Shown here piece by piece: positions 34,823 through 43,582 of a stretch of 46,045 bases of DNA (positions within the stretch are counted from its first letter, which is position 1; every line of letters begins with the position of its first letter). Position numbers and translations under genes: made by a program. The stretch comes from Octadecabacter sp. GTDB taxonomy: Bacteria; Pseudomonadota; Alphaproteobacteria; Rhodobacterales; Rhodobacteraceae. The stretch is taken from contig JABBAI010000151.1 of assembly GCA_018608045.1 (NCBI GenBank), positions 1 to 46,045 on the forward strand, read 5' to 3'. A model generated the notes under the pieces. It saw nothing but the letters and a program-made list of their open reading frames with translations, was not told the origin of the DNA and made no database searches.

Positions 34823-35026
34823 TCACTGCGAGTTGCCACCGGTCCCTTGTCCATGACCGATGCTGCGTGCGATGTCCTTAGGGTCATTGGCTGTGACACT
34901 GCTATGGGGACGATGGTCGCTCTGGGCATTTGCGCGCGCGATACGACGGCTGCGAACCAACAAGAAGATAATCCACGCCAAAAGGAGCAGAAGGGACAGC
35001 GGGATCAAAATTTCGTTTGCGCTCAT
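34823..35026 (-). CDS. Possible small single-pass membrane protein
   Basis: Sixty-seven residues starting MSANEILIPLSLLLLLAWII, with one clear membrane helix (~5-26), a positive stop-transfer segment (VRSRRIARAN) and a polar tail. The frame is open further upstream to 35233, but that part is Arg/Trp-rich and unconvincing. It is convergent with soxB, whose stop is two bases away, and divergent from the next small gene. The helix supports a real gene; no ribosome site is obvious. The 240 bases between it and 35269 hold nothing else that I can identify. Confidence 0.45.
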   Translation of the reverse strand: MSANEILIPLSLLLLLAWIIFLLVRSRRIARANAQSDHRPHSSVTANDPKDIARSIGHGQGTGGNSQ

Positions 35027-35268
35027 GTGATAGAAATAGGGCCCCATTCGCCAAATTTCAATCCAGCACTTGAAGGCGCGGGCGCGGCTGGGCCGACCTC
35101 GGAGGGTAGGTCGGGCCGAATGCGATCTCTGATGGTTTTGGCAAACTCCAGCCGAATGCAACCTGCGCAAACGGCCACCTCCCGCCCAAAACCAGCGGCG
35201 ATTTCCGCTTATATTCCATCCCACAGCCAACATGCGACAGTGTCCTCACCTAAACAGGAGGACTTGAA

Positions 35269-35523
35269 ATGGCTGACTATGACTTCTCAAAGCCCGCACC
35301 TGACCGGTCGCACCGCATCCCAAGGGGAAGCGAAGGGTCCGGCGCGGGGGGTGTTGGATTTATCCTTGTGGGCACGGTTATCTTGCTTGTCGTGCTTTAC
35401 GCGGTGTTTGGCGGGGCGGGTGTTCCGCTTGACCAAGACCCAAGCGTCGCTATGCCTGACGCGACTGCGCCCCTCGTTGACCCGACGTTCGACACAGCAC
35501 CCGCAGCGATCCCGACCGAATAA
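35269..35523 (+). CDS. Small membrane protein between soxB and soxD
   Basis: Eighty-four residues: a basic N-terminus (MADYDFSKPAPDRSHRIPRG), one membrane helix (GVGFILVGTVILLVVLYAVF, ~28-47) and an acidic, Ala/Pro-rich tail likely outside the membrane. An AGGAGG at 35256-35261 is at ideal distance from the ATG, which supports translation. The function is unknown. Its place inside the sox region may be incidental or may mark a local role. Confidence 0.65.
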   Translation: MADYDFSKPAPDRSHRIPRGSEGSGAGGVGFILVGTVILLVVLYAVFGGAGVPLDQDPSVAMPDATAPLVDPTFDTAPAAIPTE

Positions 35524-35631
35524 GGGCTGCGTACCATCACCATTCACGATAAATTCGGGCGGGCGGGGGTTGACCCTCGCCCCTCCACGCATAGCTGTTG
35601 GGACACAGAAACCCATATGTGTGAGGTCCCG

Positions 35632-35835
35632 ATGGACGCTATCAATTCCCGTATCCCCGAGCTTGCCGACATCAGAGCGTCAGTCCACCTTCACCGTGGC
35701 AAAATCGCAGGCTTCCTTAGTGGCAGCATCGGGATGTGGGTCCTTACGACATTTATGGTCGTGGCCATCACGGGCGTTCCATACGGCGGCGAACGCGTGC
35801 ATCCAGACCGCACCATCGTTTACCCGAACTTCTAA
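35632..35835 (+). CDS. Small membrane protein upstream of soxD
   Basis: Sixty-seven residues, MDAINSRIPELADIRASVHL, then one membrane helix (GSIGMWVLTTFMVVAITGVP, ~30-49) and a short tail ending VYPNF. The start at 35632 follows GTGAGG; an ATG at 35617 in the same frame is possible. It ends 48 bases before soxD. No family is recognised. Confidence 0.55.
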   Translation: MDAINSRIPELADIRASVHLHRGKIAGFLSGSIGMWVLTTFMVVAITGVPYGGERVHPDRTIVYPNF

Positions 35836-35861
35836 TTCCCCATATATATCAGGGGGCTATG

Positions 35862-35876
35862 CCTCCGAAACGGAGG
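35862..35876 (+). promoter_or_regulatory. Hairpin that contains the soxD ribosome binding site
   Basis: CCTCCG-AAA-CGGAGG is a perfect 6-base stem with a 3-base loop. Its right arm is the GGAGG that serves soxD, seven bases before the ATG at 35884. The hairpin could hide the ribosome site. Translation control is inferred; only the complementarity is seen. Confidence 0.5.
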
Positions 35877-35883
35877 TTGGCCT

Positions 35884-36213
35884 ATGCTGATCCTTGATTG
35901 CCCGTATTGCGGCGTGGCCTGTGACGAAACCGAATTGTCACCGGGGGGCGAAGCGCATCTGAAACGGTTCGGCCCCGACAGTTCCGAGGAAGAATTCGAG
36001 GGCTATTTGTTCGTGCGCGAAAACCCCAATGGCGTACATTTTGAACGCTGGCGGCACTCATACGGGTGCGGAAAGTGGTTTCACGCGGCGCGCTGCACCA
36101 TGACGTTGGAGGTGTTTGGCACCTACAGCGCGCAGACGTTTGAGCCACCGCAGGCTTTGAAAGATAAAATTAGCGCCAAACGACCGGGCTGGTCTTGGAG
36201 GGATTTCGCATGA
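35884..36213 (+). CDS. soxD: Sarcosine oxidase delta subunit
   Basis: A 109-residue zinc-binding subunit that packs against the alpha subunit. MLILDCPYCGVACDETELSP gives C6 and C9; H58 and C62 in WRHSYGCGKWF complete the zinc site as known in the family. FEGYLFVRENPNGVHFERW is the central conserved part. A strong GGAGG precedes it (inside a hairpin). Its stop overlaps the soxA ATG (ATGA). Confidence 0.95.
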   Translation: MLILDCPYCGVACDETELSPGGEAHLKRFGPDSSEEEFEGYLFVRENPNGVHFERWRHSYGCGKWFHAARCTMTLEVFGTYSAQTFEPPQALKDKISAKRPGWSWRDFA

Positions 36214-39200
36214 GCACGCGTCTGGCAACGGGTGGGCGGTTGATTGATCGCGCCGATCCGGTTTCATTTACATTTAATGGCACCCAAATGCGCGGGTTTC
36301 GCGGCGATACGCTGGCGTCGGCATTGTTGGCCAATGACCAGATGTTGGTGGGGCGGTCGTTCAAATATCACCGTCCGCGTGGGATCGTGGCGTCTGGCGC
36401 AGAAGAACCCAACGGCTTGGTCAACCTTGGCACGGGGGGGCAGTTCGAACCCAACCAGCGCGTCACCACGCAAGAGGTGTTTGACGGGTTGATCGCCGCA
36501 TCGCAAAACCACTGGCCGTCGCTTGAATTCGATGTCGGTGCAGTGAATGCCAAGCTGGGGCGCTTCATGCCCGCAGGGTTTTACTACAAAATGTTCATCC
36601 ATCCGCGCCCTATGTGGAAGCACGTGTATGAACCGATCATCCGCCATGCAGCGGGTCTGGGTAAAGCGCCCAAAGATCGTGATGCGGATGTGTACGAACA
36701 TTTCTATGCCCATGTTGATGTGATGGTTGTCGGTGGCGGTATTGCAGGGCTGTCCGCCGCACTGGCCGCAGGGCGCGGCGGCGCCCGCGTGTTGTTGGTT
36801 GAACAGACCGCCGATTGGGGCGGCCGTGCGCCAGTTGATGGTGCGCAAATTGATGGCATGGACGGCGATGCCTGGGTGAAGAATGCCCTGCAAGAGCTTG
36901 AATCTATGTCAAATGTGACCTGTGTTGCGCGCTGCATGGGCGCAGGTGTATATGATCACGGCTATGCCTTGGCCTATGAACGTCTGACGGATCATCTGGC
37001 CGACAAAGACGGGCCACGCCACCGCTTGTGGCGCATTCGGGCCAAGCAGATCGTGACGGCGACGGGCGCAATCGAACGCCCGCTGTCCTTTGCTGGTAAT
37101 GATATTCCCGGTGTGATGCTGGCGTCTGCGGTGCGCGATTACGTGGTGAATTTCGGCACGTCGACGGGCGATCGCACCGTGGTTGTGACCAACAATGACG
37201 ATGCCTACCGCACGGCAATTGCCATGGTGCAGGCAGGGTTGGATGTTCCCTTGATCGTGGACGCCCGCGTGGCCGCCGGGCCACTGGCGGATGAGGCACA
37301 GGCGCTCGGAATTCGGGTGCTGTTCGGCAAGGGCATCGCATCAGTTCAGGGCGGCAAGCGTGTCACAGGCGTTGAAATCTGCGCGCAGGCTGGCGAAGGT
37401 GCCGTGATCGAAAACATCCCCTGTGACGCAGTTGCGATGTCGGGCGGTTGGTCACCGGTTGTGCACCTGTGGTCCCATTGCGGCGGTAAGCTGATCTGGG
37501 ACGAGGATCAAAGCCATTTCCGCCCCGATCCAAACCGCCCACCACTCGGCGCGGAAGGGCAGGGGTTTGTCATCACGGCAGGCATCGCAAACGGGGCGAT
37601 GACCACGCGCGATTGTTTGGTAAATGGTCACGATGCTGGGGCGGTAGCCGCACGTGCTGCGGGGATCACTGGCAAGGCCGGCAAAGCGCCCAAAGGCGAC
37701 GCACCCGAAGAGGCGGCTATGGAAGCCGTTTGGATGATGCCGCAAGGGGCGGGATATGAATTACGCTCAAAAATGTGGCTGGATTATCAGAACGACGTGA
37801 AAGTCAGCGATGTTCAACTGGCCGCACAAGAAGGCTATGAAAGCGTTGAGCACACAAAACGCTATACCACGCTGGGCATGGCGACGGATCAAGGTAAGTT
37901 GAGTAATATCAACGGTCTGGCAGTTCTCTCTGACGCGCTGGGGCAGGCGATCCCCGCGACGGGCACGACGACGTTCCGCCCACCATATACGCCCATTTCG
38001 CTCGGCTCTATCGGGGGGGAGGCCAGTGGCGATCTGTTCCAGCCCATTCGCAAAACACCGATCCATGAATGGGGTGATGCCAACGGTGCGGAGTGGGAAC
38101 CTGTCGGGCAATGGCGGCGTGCCTATGCCTATGTTCAAGGCGGCGAAACCACTGAGGACGCGGTGAACCGTGAGGTCAAGAACACCCGCGAACACCTTGG
38201 GCTGCTTGACGCGTCAACACTGGGCAAGCTGATCGTGAAAGGCCCTGATGCGGGCAAGTTCCTCGATATGATGTACACCAACATGATGTCCAATCTGGCT
38301 GTGGGCAAATGCCGCTACGGTTTGATGTGCGGTGAACAAGGCTTCTTGATGGATGATGGCGTTGTCGCGCGCATCGATGAAGACAAATGGCTGTGCCACA
38401 CGACCACAGGCGGGGCCGAAACGGTCCACGCGCATATGGAAGAATGGTTGCAGACTGAATGGTGGGATTGGGACGTCTATGTTGCCAATGTCACCGAACA
38501 ATACGCGCAAGTCGCGGTTGTTGGCCCGAACGCGCGCAAAGTTCTCGAAAAGCTGGGCGGCATGGATGTGTCGGCGGATGCGTTGCCGTTTATGCAGTGG
38601 CGCGACGGGCAGATCGGCGGATTTGATGTCCGCGCGTATCGCATCTCGTTCTCGGGCGAGCTGTCTTATGAGATCTCGGTTGTCGCAAGTCAGGGAGCAG
38701 CATTCTGGGAGGCCTTGATGGAGGCTGGTGCCGAATTTGGTATCATGCCCTACGGAACCGAATGCCTGCACGTGTTGCGCGCCGAAAAAGGGTTCATCAT
38801 GATCGGGGATGAAACCGATGGCACGGTGATCCCGCAGGATTTGGGGCTCAGCTGGGCAATCTCGAAAAAGAAGGACGATTTTCTGGGCAAGCGTGGCCAG
38901 TTGCGCAGCCATATGGTTGATCCCGATCGCTGGAAACTTGTGGGTTTGGAAAGCGTGGATGGCTCTGTAATTCCTGATGGGGCCTATGCTGTCGCGACGG
39001 GGGAAAACGCCAACGGGCAACGCAACGTCCAAGGTCGGATTACATCCACCTATTACAGCGCCAATCTGGAACGCGGGATTGCCATGGGGCTGGTTAAAGA
39101 CGGGCCAGACCGCATGGGGGAGGTAATAACCTTCCCCAAGACGAAAGGCGGCGATGTGCAGGCCAAAATTGTGAATGCGGTGTTCTATGATCCCGCGGGG

Positions 39201-39218
39201 GAGAAGCAGAATGGCTGA
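36210..39218 (+). CDS. soxA: Sarcosine oxidase alpha subunit
   Basis: A 1002-residue subunit. The N-terminal 2Fe-2S-like domain includes LANDQMLVGRSFKYHRPRGI (~40-60). An NAD-binding Rossmann domain follows at ~170 (VMVVGGGIAGLSAALAAGRG), and a C-terminal GcvT-like folate-binding domain from ~620 (REVKNTREHLGLLDASTLGK, GECLHV-type YGTECLHVLRAEKGFIMIGD). The folate domain captures the C1 unit as 5,10-methylene-tetrahydrofolate when folate is bound. The start at 36210 is fixed by the ATGA overlap with soxD. The length is normal. Confidence 0.95.
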   Translation: MSTRLATGGRLIDRADPVSFTFNGTQMRGFRGDTLASALLANDQMLVGRSFKYHRPRGIVASGAEEPNGLVNLGTGGQFEPNQRVTTQEVFDGLIAASQNHWPSLEFDVGAVNAKLGRFMPAGFYYKMFIHPRPMWKHVYEPIIRHAAGLGKAPKDRDADVYEHFYAHVDVMVVGGGIAGLSAALAAGRGGARVLLVEQTADWGGRAPVDGAQIDGMDGDAWVKNALQELESMSNVTCVARCMGAGVYDHGYALAYERLTDHLADKDGPRHRLWRIRAKQIVTATGAIERPLSFAGNDIPGVMLASAVRDYVVNFGTSTGDRTVVVTNNDDAYRTAIAMVQAGLDVPLIVDARVAAGPLADEAQALGIRVLFGKGIASVQGGKRVTGVEICAQAGEGAVIENIPCDAVAMSGGWSPVVHLWSHCGGKLIWDEDQSHFRPDPNRPPLGAEGQGFVITAGIANGAMTTRDCLVNGHDAGAVAARAAGITGKAGKAPKGDAPEEAAMEAVWMMPQGAGYELRSKMWLDYQNDVKVSDVQLAAQEGYESVEHTKRYTTLGMATDQGKLSNINGLAVLSDALGQAIPATGTTTFRPPYTPISLGSIGGEASGDLFQPIRKTPIHEWGDANGAEWEPVGQWRRAYAYVQGGETTEDAVNREVKNTREHLGLLDASTLGKLIVKGPDAGKFLDMMYTNMMSNLAVGKCRYGLMCGEQGFLMDDGVVARIDEDKWLCHTTTGGAETVHAHMEEWLQTEWWDWDVYVANVTEQYAQVAVVGPNARKVLEKLGGMDVSADALPFMQWRDGQIGGFDVRAYRISFSGELSYEISVVASQGAAFWEALMEAGAEFGIMPYGTECLHVLRAEKGFIMIGDETDGTVIPQDLGLSWAISKKKDDFLGKRGQLRSHMVDPDRWKLVGLESVDGSVIPDGAYAVATGENANGQRNVQGRITSTYYSANLERGIAMGLVKDGPDRMGEVITFPKTKGGDVQAKIVNAVFYDPAGEKQNG

Positions 39219-39738
39219 TTTGGCAACGGTATCGCGCTTGCCCGCAAGTGGCATGATCACCCTGCGCGGTGATTTAAGCGGCGCAAAAATCAAGAAAGCG
39301 GTAAAAGCGGCCTGCGGGCAGGGTATTCCTGTGTCCGGTGAAATCCTTGGCGACGGCGCGCGCGCGGTTGCATGGATGTCCCCGGATGAGCTGTTGGTGA
39401 TGGTGCCTTACGGCGACGTCCAAGCCGTCATTGATGCGATGAACAAAGCCTTGGGCGGCGTGCATGCGCTGGTGGCGGATGTGTCGGACGCGCGGGGGCT
39501 GTTTCGTGTTGAAGGTGGCAGCGCGCATGAAGTTCTGGCGCGGGTCTGTCCCGTTGATTTACATGCTGCCAGCTTTGGTGTCGGGCAATTTCGCCGCACG
39601 CGATTGGCCCAAGTCGCAGCCGCATTCTGGCGTCATGACACTGGGTTTGATGTTGTCTGCTTTTTATCCGTTGCGGACTACGTAGATGGCGTTTTGGGTA
39701 ATGCCGTCACGGCCCCCCGCGTCGGAGCGTTGGATTAG
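39211..39738 (+). CDS. soxG: Sarcosine oxidase gamma subunit
   Basis: A 175-residue subunit that pairs with the folate domain of SoxA. MADLATVSRLPASGMITLRG begins it. LGDGARAVAWMSPDELLVMV, HALVADVSDARGLFRVEGGS and FRRTRLAQVAAAFWRHD are family blocks. The start at 39211 overlaps the soxA stop by eight bases. It is the last gene of the operon and faces the sulfotransferase pseudogene, 69 bases away. That gap has no clear terminator. Confidence 0.92.
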   Translation: MADLATVSRLPASGMITLRGDLSGAKIKKAVKAACGQGIPVSGEILGDGARAVAWMSPDELLVMVPYGDVQAVIDAMNKALGGVHALVADVSDARGLFRVEGGSAHEVLARVCPVDLHAASFGVGQFRRTRLAQVAAAFWRHDTGFDVVCFLSVADYVDGVLGNAVTAPRVGALD

Positions 39739-39807
39739 ACACGGCAAAGGCGCGGAGGGAGGCCCCCACACCGCCCGCGTTAATCTAGGCAAGATGGACG
39801 GAGCGGA

Positions 39808-40610
39808 TCAGGCCGCCGCTTCGATGTCTTTTGCAGGTAGGCATTGCGCCACCCAATCAGAATTGTCTGCATAGCCCAATGTTTTTAGGGCCTCTGCATA
39901 TCGATCTGCATAGGGTTCAGCAATTTCGCGCGGCAGTTTGGTGACCCACTGCACCTTTTTACCAGACGCCACATGAAGGGCGACGCGGTCTGTCCGGTCG
40001 TCCTTTTTGGCCAATCCACCGAACAGGGATTTATCCCAATAACTTTGCACAGCTTTGTCGATGTCGAGGCCTTCAATGTCGAACTTTTCCAGAATGCCAC
40101 GGAAGATTGCGCAATCCGTGTCCTCGATCAGGTCCTCGTATTTGATGTCAGCCACACCCTTGTGCCCATAGGGCCATTTCAGCATCTCACCGACGGTTTT
40201 GTCGTGCTTGTTTTCCATTTCAAACATCAGGCGCGTGTGGTCGTCTGGCATCGCGTTGAGGTGGTCTTGATAGTTCTTGTCGCCCCATTCCGCCTTTTCT
40301 TCGCGCAGAATTTTTCATTCCCGAGCGGCGCGATTCGGTGGTAGCGCATGCCGGACAGCAACACATCGCGCGGGTCGCGGATGATATGGAGGAACCGTGC
40401 TTCGGGCATATCTAGCAGCTGCTGGGGTAAGGATGACGACCAGTTTACAACAATGTGCGGCCCCGTTTCGGCCAGATCAACCAGCCGTTTGGCGCGGTAG
40501 CATTGCATGAACGGGATGCCCTGTTCGTTGGCGATGGCGCGAAAGACTTTACGCATCCAGATCGTGCCGGTTTTGTGGTGTGTGCCAATGCAGATAAAAC
40601 GAGCAGTCAT
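39808..40610 (-). pseudogene. Sulfotransferase family gene with a one-base frameshift
   Basis: The N-terminal half starts MTARFICIGTHHKTGTIWMR, with the PAPS 5'-phosphosulfate loop (HHKTGTIW). It then has FLHIIRDPRDVLLSGMRYH, the 3'-phosphate-binding Arg/Ser segment. After PLGNEKF the frame is lost near 40309-40316, in a GAAAAATTC run. The other frame continues LREEKAEWGDKNYQDHLNAM, then ADIKYEDLIEDTDC to the end. A single deleted base explains it. The intact protein would have about 267 residues and sulfate a polysaccharide or lipid. The start overlaps the upstream glycosyltransferase stop (ATGA). Confidence 0.82.
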
Positions 40611-41629
40611 TCTTTAGCTTCTTTCATGGGTTCGAAGTGGCCTGTGTCGATGAACGTGCGAAATTCCGGCACGGTCAGTTGGTAATCCAGCACACGTTGC
40701 GAACAATCCGCACAAGCGCGGGCGAGGGCGGCAAGATCGGGATCGGCCAGCCATTCGTTGATTTGTGCGCGCACGCCGTCTGTTGGAATTGTCGTGTCTT
40801 CGATCGAATTGATGTCGTATTTGTCCCAATACTCCATATCAATCCGGTCTTTGTTCTTTGAATTCGCCGTACCGCGCAAGCGTTTGAGTAAGAAATCTTC
40901 GCGCGATTTGATGGCGTAGTGGTTCACTTGTGCGAATTCGTTGGTGACGTTATCTTTGTTCCCGCGCCAGCCCTTTTGCAGGTACTGATCGCCCATGGGT
41001 TCACCCGCTGCGTTGGTCCATGTGACCATGCCGGGCACGATTTCGACCTTCTTGTTCCATTTGGGGCGGTGCACGACAAAAAAGCCGAACTTGCCGGGAC
41101 GGAACATGGTTTTGAACCCCCAGACGAGGCCGTTTTCGGGCTCATCAAAGTTGGATCCTCGGGTGAAGCGTTCCATCACCAGATCACCTGTGAATGGATC
41201 TTTCGTCATTTTGGATTGGCCTTGGCTGCCCATCAGACGCCAGTTGATCGAAATCGCGTCAGGTGCGCCGAAGGCATCAATCAAAGCATCGATGCTGCGA
41301 TCACCCACATGGATATTCAGGAATTCATCGGCGTCTACGATCAGCACCCAATCGGCGCTGCGCACGAAGTCGGTTTTACCAGCGCGCGAATAGGCGGCGC
41401 GCTGTGGGTCCATGCGTGGGCCAAGCGGGTTGTCGTAATGTTTGATCACGCCCATCTGATCCAGACGGTTCAAGATCAGGTTCGTGCCATCCGTGCAATC
41501 GTTTGAAAAGATACAGAATTCATCGATGCCAATGGATTTGTGATAGGCCAACCATTCCAGCAGGTAAGGGCCTTCGTTCTTCATCGTTGAGACAAGGACC
41601 TTGCGGCCCGCATTCGGCGCGGTGCTCAT
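40607..41629 (-). CDS. Glycosyltransferase family 2-type protein
   Basis: A 340-residue GT-A-type transferase. VLVSTMKNEGPYLLEWLAYH (~11-30) and the FSNDCTDGTNLILNRL segment form the nucleotide-binding start. DWVLIVDADEFLNI (~93-106) contains the DxD metal-binding motif, and KTMFRPGKFGFFVVHRPKW and FAQVNHYAIKSREDFLLKRL follow. This form is common in roseobacter exopolysaccharide and surface clusters. It is the middle gene of three, overlapping both neighbours by four bases (ATGA). It is the only intact member of the trio and is related to the broken gene upstream. Confidence 0.88.
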   Translation of the reverse strand: MSTAPNAGRKVLVSTMKNEGPYLLEWLAYHKSIGIDEFCIFSNDCTDGTNLILNRLDQMGVIKHYDNPLGPRMDPQRAAYSRAGKTDFVRSADWVLIVDADEFLNIHVGDRSIDALIDAFGAPDAISINWRLMGSQGQSKMTKDPFTGDLVMERFTRGSNFDEPENGLVWGFKTMFRPGKFGFFVVHRPKWNKKVEIVPGMVTWTNAAGEPMGDQYLQKGWRGNKDNVTNEFAQVNHYAIKSREDFLLKRLRGTANSKNKDRIDMEYWDKYDINSIEDTTIPTDGVRAQINEWLADPDLAALARACADCSQRVLDYQLTVPEFRTFIDTGHFEPMKEAKE

Positions 41630-43347
41630 TCAGTTGCTGCTTTCTTTGGGGCCACTTTGGTTTTGGCTACCGTTGTTTTCTTTGCTGCGGGCTTCTTGGC
41701 GGGTGTTTTGCGTGCGGCCGGTTTTTTGGCTGCGGGCTTTTTCGCCACGGATTTTTTAGCGGCCTTTTTAGGGGCCGGTGTCTTGCCAGCAACGCCATCG
41801 GGGATCGGAACCGTGTCGGCGGGGCTTTCAATGGTTGTCGATGCCTCGAGCGTGGTTTCCTCAATGAGGTCATCAATGGTCGGTGCCGGTTCGTCCATGT
41901 CGATGGTCGCGGTGGTGGGCGCGACTTTTGGTGCGGTGCTTGCGGCCATGGCGCGTTTGGCGACGGCGGCTTTGGCCATCAAATTCGCACTGGCGGCATC
42001 GTTTGGATCAGCGGCTTGGGCGGCCAACGCGATCTTTTGCGTGCGTTCATTGGCGAGGGGCACACCCAGTCCAGCCGCCGCTTCGGTGTTCATGAACGGA
42101 TTATCCAGACTATCGCCCTTGGACGATTTGTCCTTCAGCTGGTGCGCATCGAGCTTATCTTCCGCATTTTCACCAGCAGACTCGAGCAGAGCCTTGCGTG
42201 TGTCGCCCTTTTTGGCCGTCTGGGTCTGTGAAATCATCTTGGCGATTTTCTTGTCAGAAATGCCCGCCGCCTGAAGTTCTTTGACCTTTTGTTGCCATTC
42301 TTTGGGCAGGTGTTGGACGAATAAAATTTCGTCCAAGCAATCAAGTTCAACCTTGGACGCTTCTTTCAGCTCAACCAACATTGAATCGTATTCACCGGAC
42401 TCGCGCAGCATCTCCACGCGCGCCGCGTGGAATTCCAGCGCCTTGTCTTGCAAGTCACGCATGATCGGGTCGGACAGGATCTGTGCCATCTTACGCTTGG
42501 TGCCTTTGGCGTGGCGCGTCGCGTTGAGGTGTTCTTCTTCGTTGCGATCAAACAGCGCGAAGTAGGCGGCGTTATACTTGTCTTCTTTGTTGTTAACGTT
42601 GCCCCGCACGCGGCGCAGCAAATACGCCTCATACGACTTTACAGCGTAGTGGTTCAGTTCAACCATCTTGTAACCCAGCGTGGGTTTGGTCGACCGCCAG
42701 CCAGACAGTGAAAATTCATCCGGCATCGGATCACCAGACCCATTCAACCACAGTTGATCGAACAAAAGTTTAGCGTTTGCAGGTTCTTGCTTGGCTTTCT
42801 TAATGTGGGGCGGTGGATGCCCAGCTTGATGTCGCGATAAGGTTTGAACAGGGTTTTCACGCCCCAACCCTTTTTGAACATATCCGGTGCGGCGCGGGGG
42901 TAGTTTTCAATCACAAGACCAGGGTTCCAGTCGGTCACGTCGTTGGCCCCGAAAAACCGCCATGTGATCGCCATCGCGTCCGCTTCGGGGGGCATGCGTT
43001 CGACCACGTCGTTGATCCAGCCGCGCCCGACCTTGATGGACAGGAATTCATCCGCGTCCATCATCAGAATCCATTCGGAATCCATGATTTCTTCGTTGGC
43101 CGTGGCAAGGGACAGCGCGTTAGGCTGGGGCTTTTTGCCTTCGGGCACATCGTTTTCAAAATGCTGCACCCAACCAAGTTCTTACAAACGCATCAGCATC
43201 GCGGCTGTGCCATCGCCACAGTTGTTGATGTAAACGCAGATATTATCGAAACCGACGTGCTTGTGGTACGCGACCCATTCGACAAGCGAATGGCCTTCGT
43301 CCTTCATCATCCATCATCGACAAAATTGTATACTGGTGTTTGGCCAT
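41626..43347 (-). pseudogene. Glycosyltransferase gene with three lesions and a Lys/Ala-rich tail
   Basis: Reconstructed from ATG 43347 (MAKHQYTILSMM). A 7-base tandem duplication at 43305-43318 shifts the frame. Without it the protein continues KDEGHSLVEWVAYHKHVGFD. A TAA at 43182-43184 interrupts MLMRL-stop-ELGWVQHFEND, where a Gln codon is likely. A one-base loss in the G run at 42807-42810 (plus strand) shifts the frame at LGIHRP/HIKKAKQEPANAK. WILMMDADEFLSIKVG holds the DxD motif. The C-terminal ~60 residues are repeats of AAKKPAAKK type, like a histone H1 tail. With three independent lesions the gene is dead. It is the first of the glycosyltransferase-sulfotransferase operon. Confidence 0.88.
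43305..43318. repeat. 7-base tandem duplication CATCATC x2
   Basis: CATCATC occurs at 43305-43311 and 43312-43318. Removing one copy restores the frame of the glycosyltransferase N-terminus (ILSMMKDEG). This identifies it as a recent slippage-type mutation. Confidence 0.8.
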
Positions 43348-43516
43348 TACATGCGGCCCCGCTGTGTTTGGTTCACGAAAACCTGCTCTCATTGCGCCGT
43401 TTTGGCGCTGGCCAGTTTATCCAGCCTTTCAGGGCACGATATCAAAAACAGCGTTCAAGTCCACTGTTGCGAAGGGGGAAACAATGCCGAATGCGCGCAA
43501 TTCTACGCAAAGCGCC

Positions 43517-43546
43517 TTGACCTCGGGAACTTGAGGGCTTTGTTAC
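43517..43546 (+). promoter_or_regulatory. Possible sodB promoter
   Basis: TTGACC at 43517-43522 and TGTTAC at 43541-43546, with an 18-base spacer, resemble sigma-70 -35 and -10 elements. The -10 lies 37 bases before the sodB ATG. The rest of the 235-base gap 43348-43582 has a GCGCC-GTTTT-GGCGC hairpin at 43394-43408 and no gene that I can support. Confidence 0.35.
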
Positions 43547-43582
43547 GTGTTAGACATTGAACACCAACAAAGAGGTTTACCC

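Noticed and set aside
38214-39293. 359-codon minus-strand open frame opposite soxA
   Set aside because: It is antisense to a well-conserved folate-binding domain and has no recognisable motif.
41503-42274. Long plus-strand open frames opposite the glycosyltransferase tail, rich in Gly/Phe/Cys or Ala/Val/Ser
   Set aside because: They are the antisense of the Lys/Ala-rich repeats and have no ribosome site or family motif.
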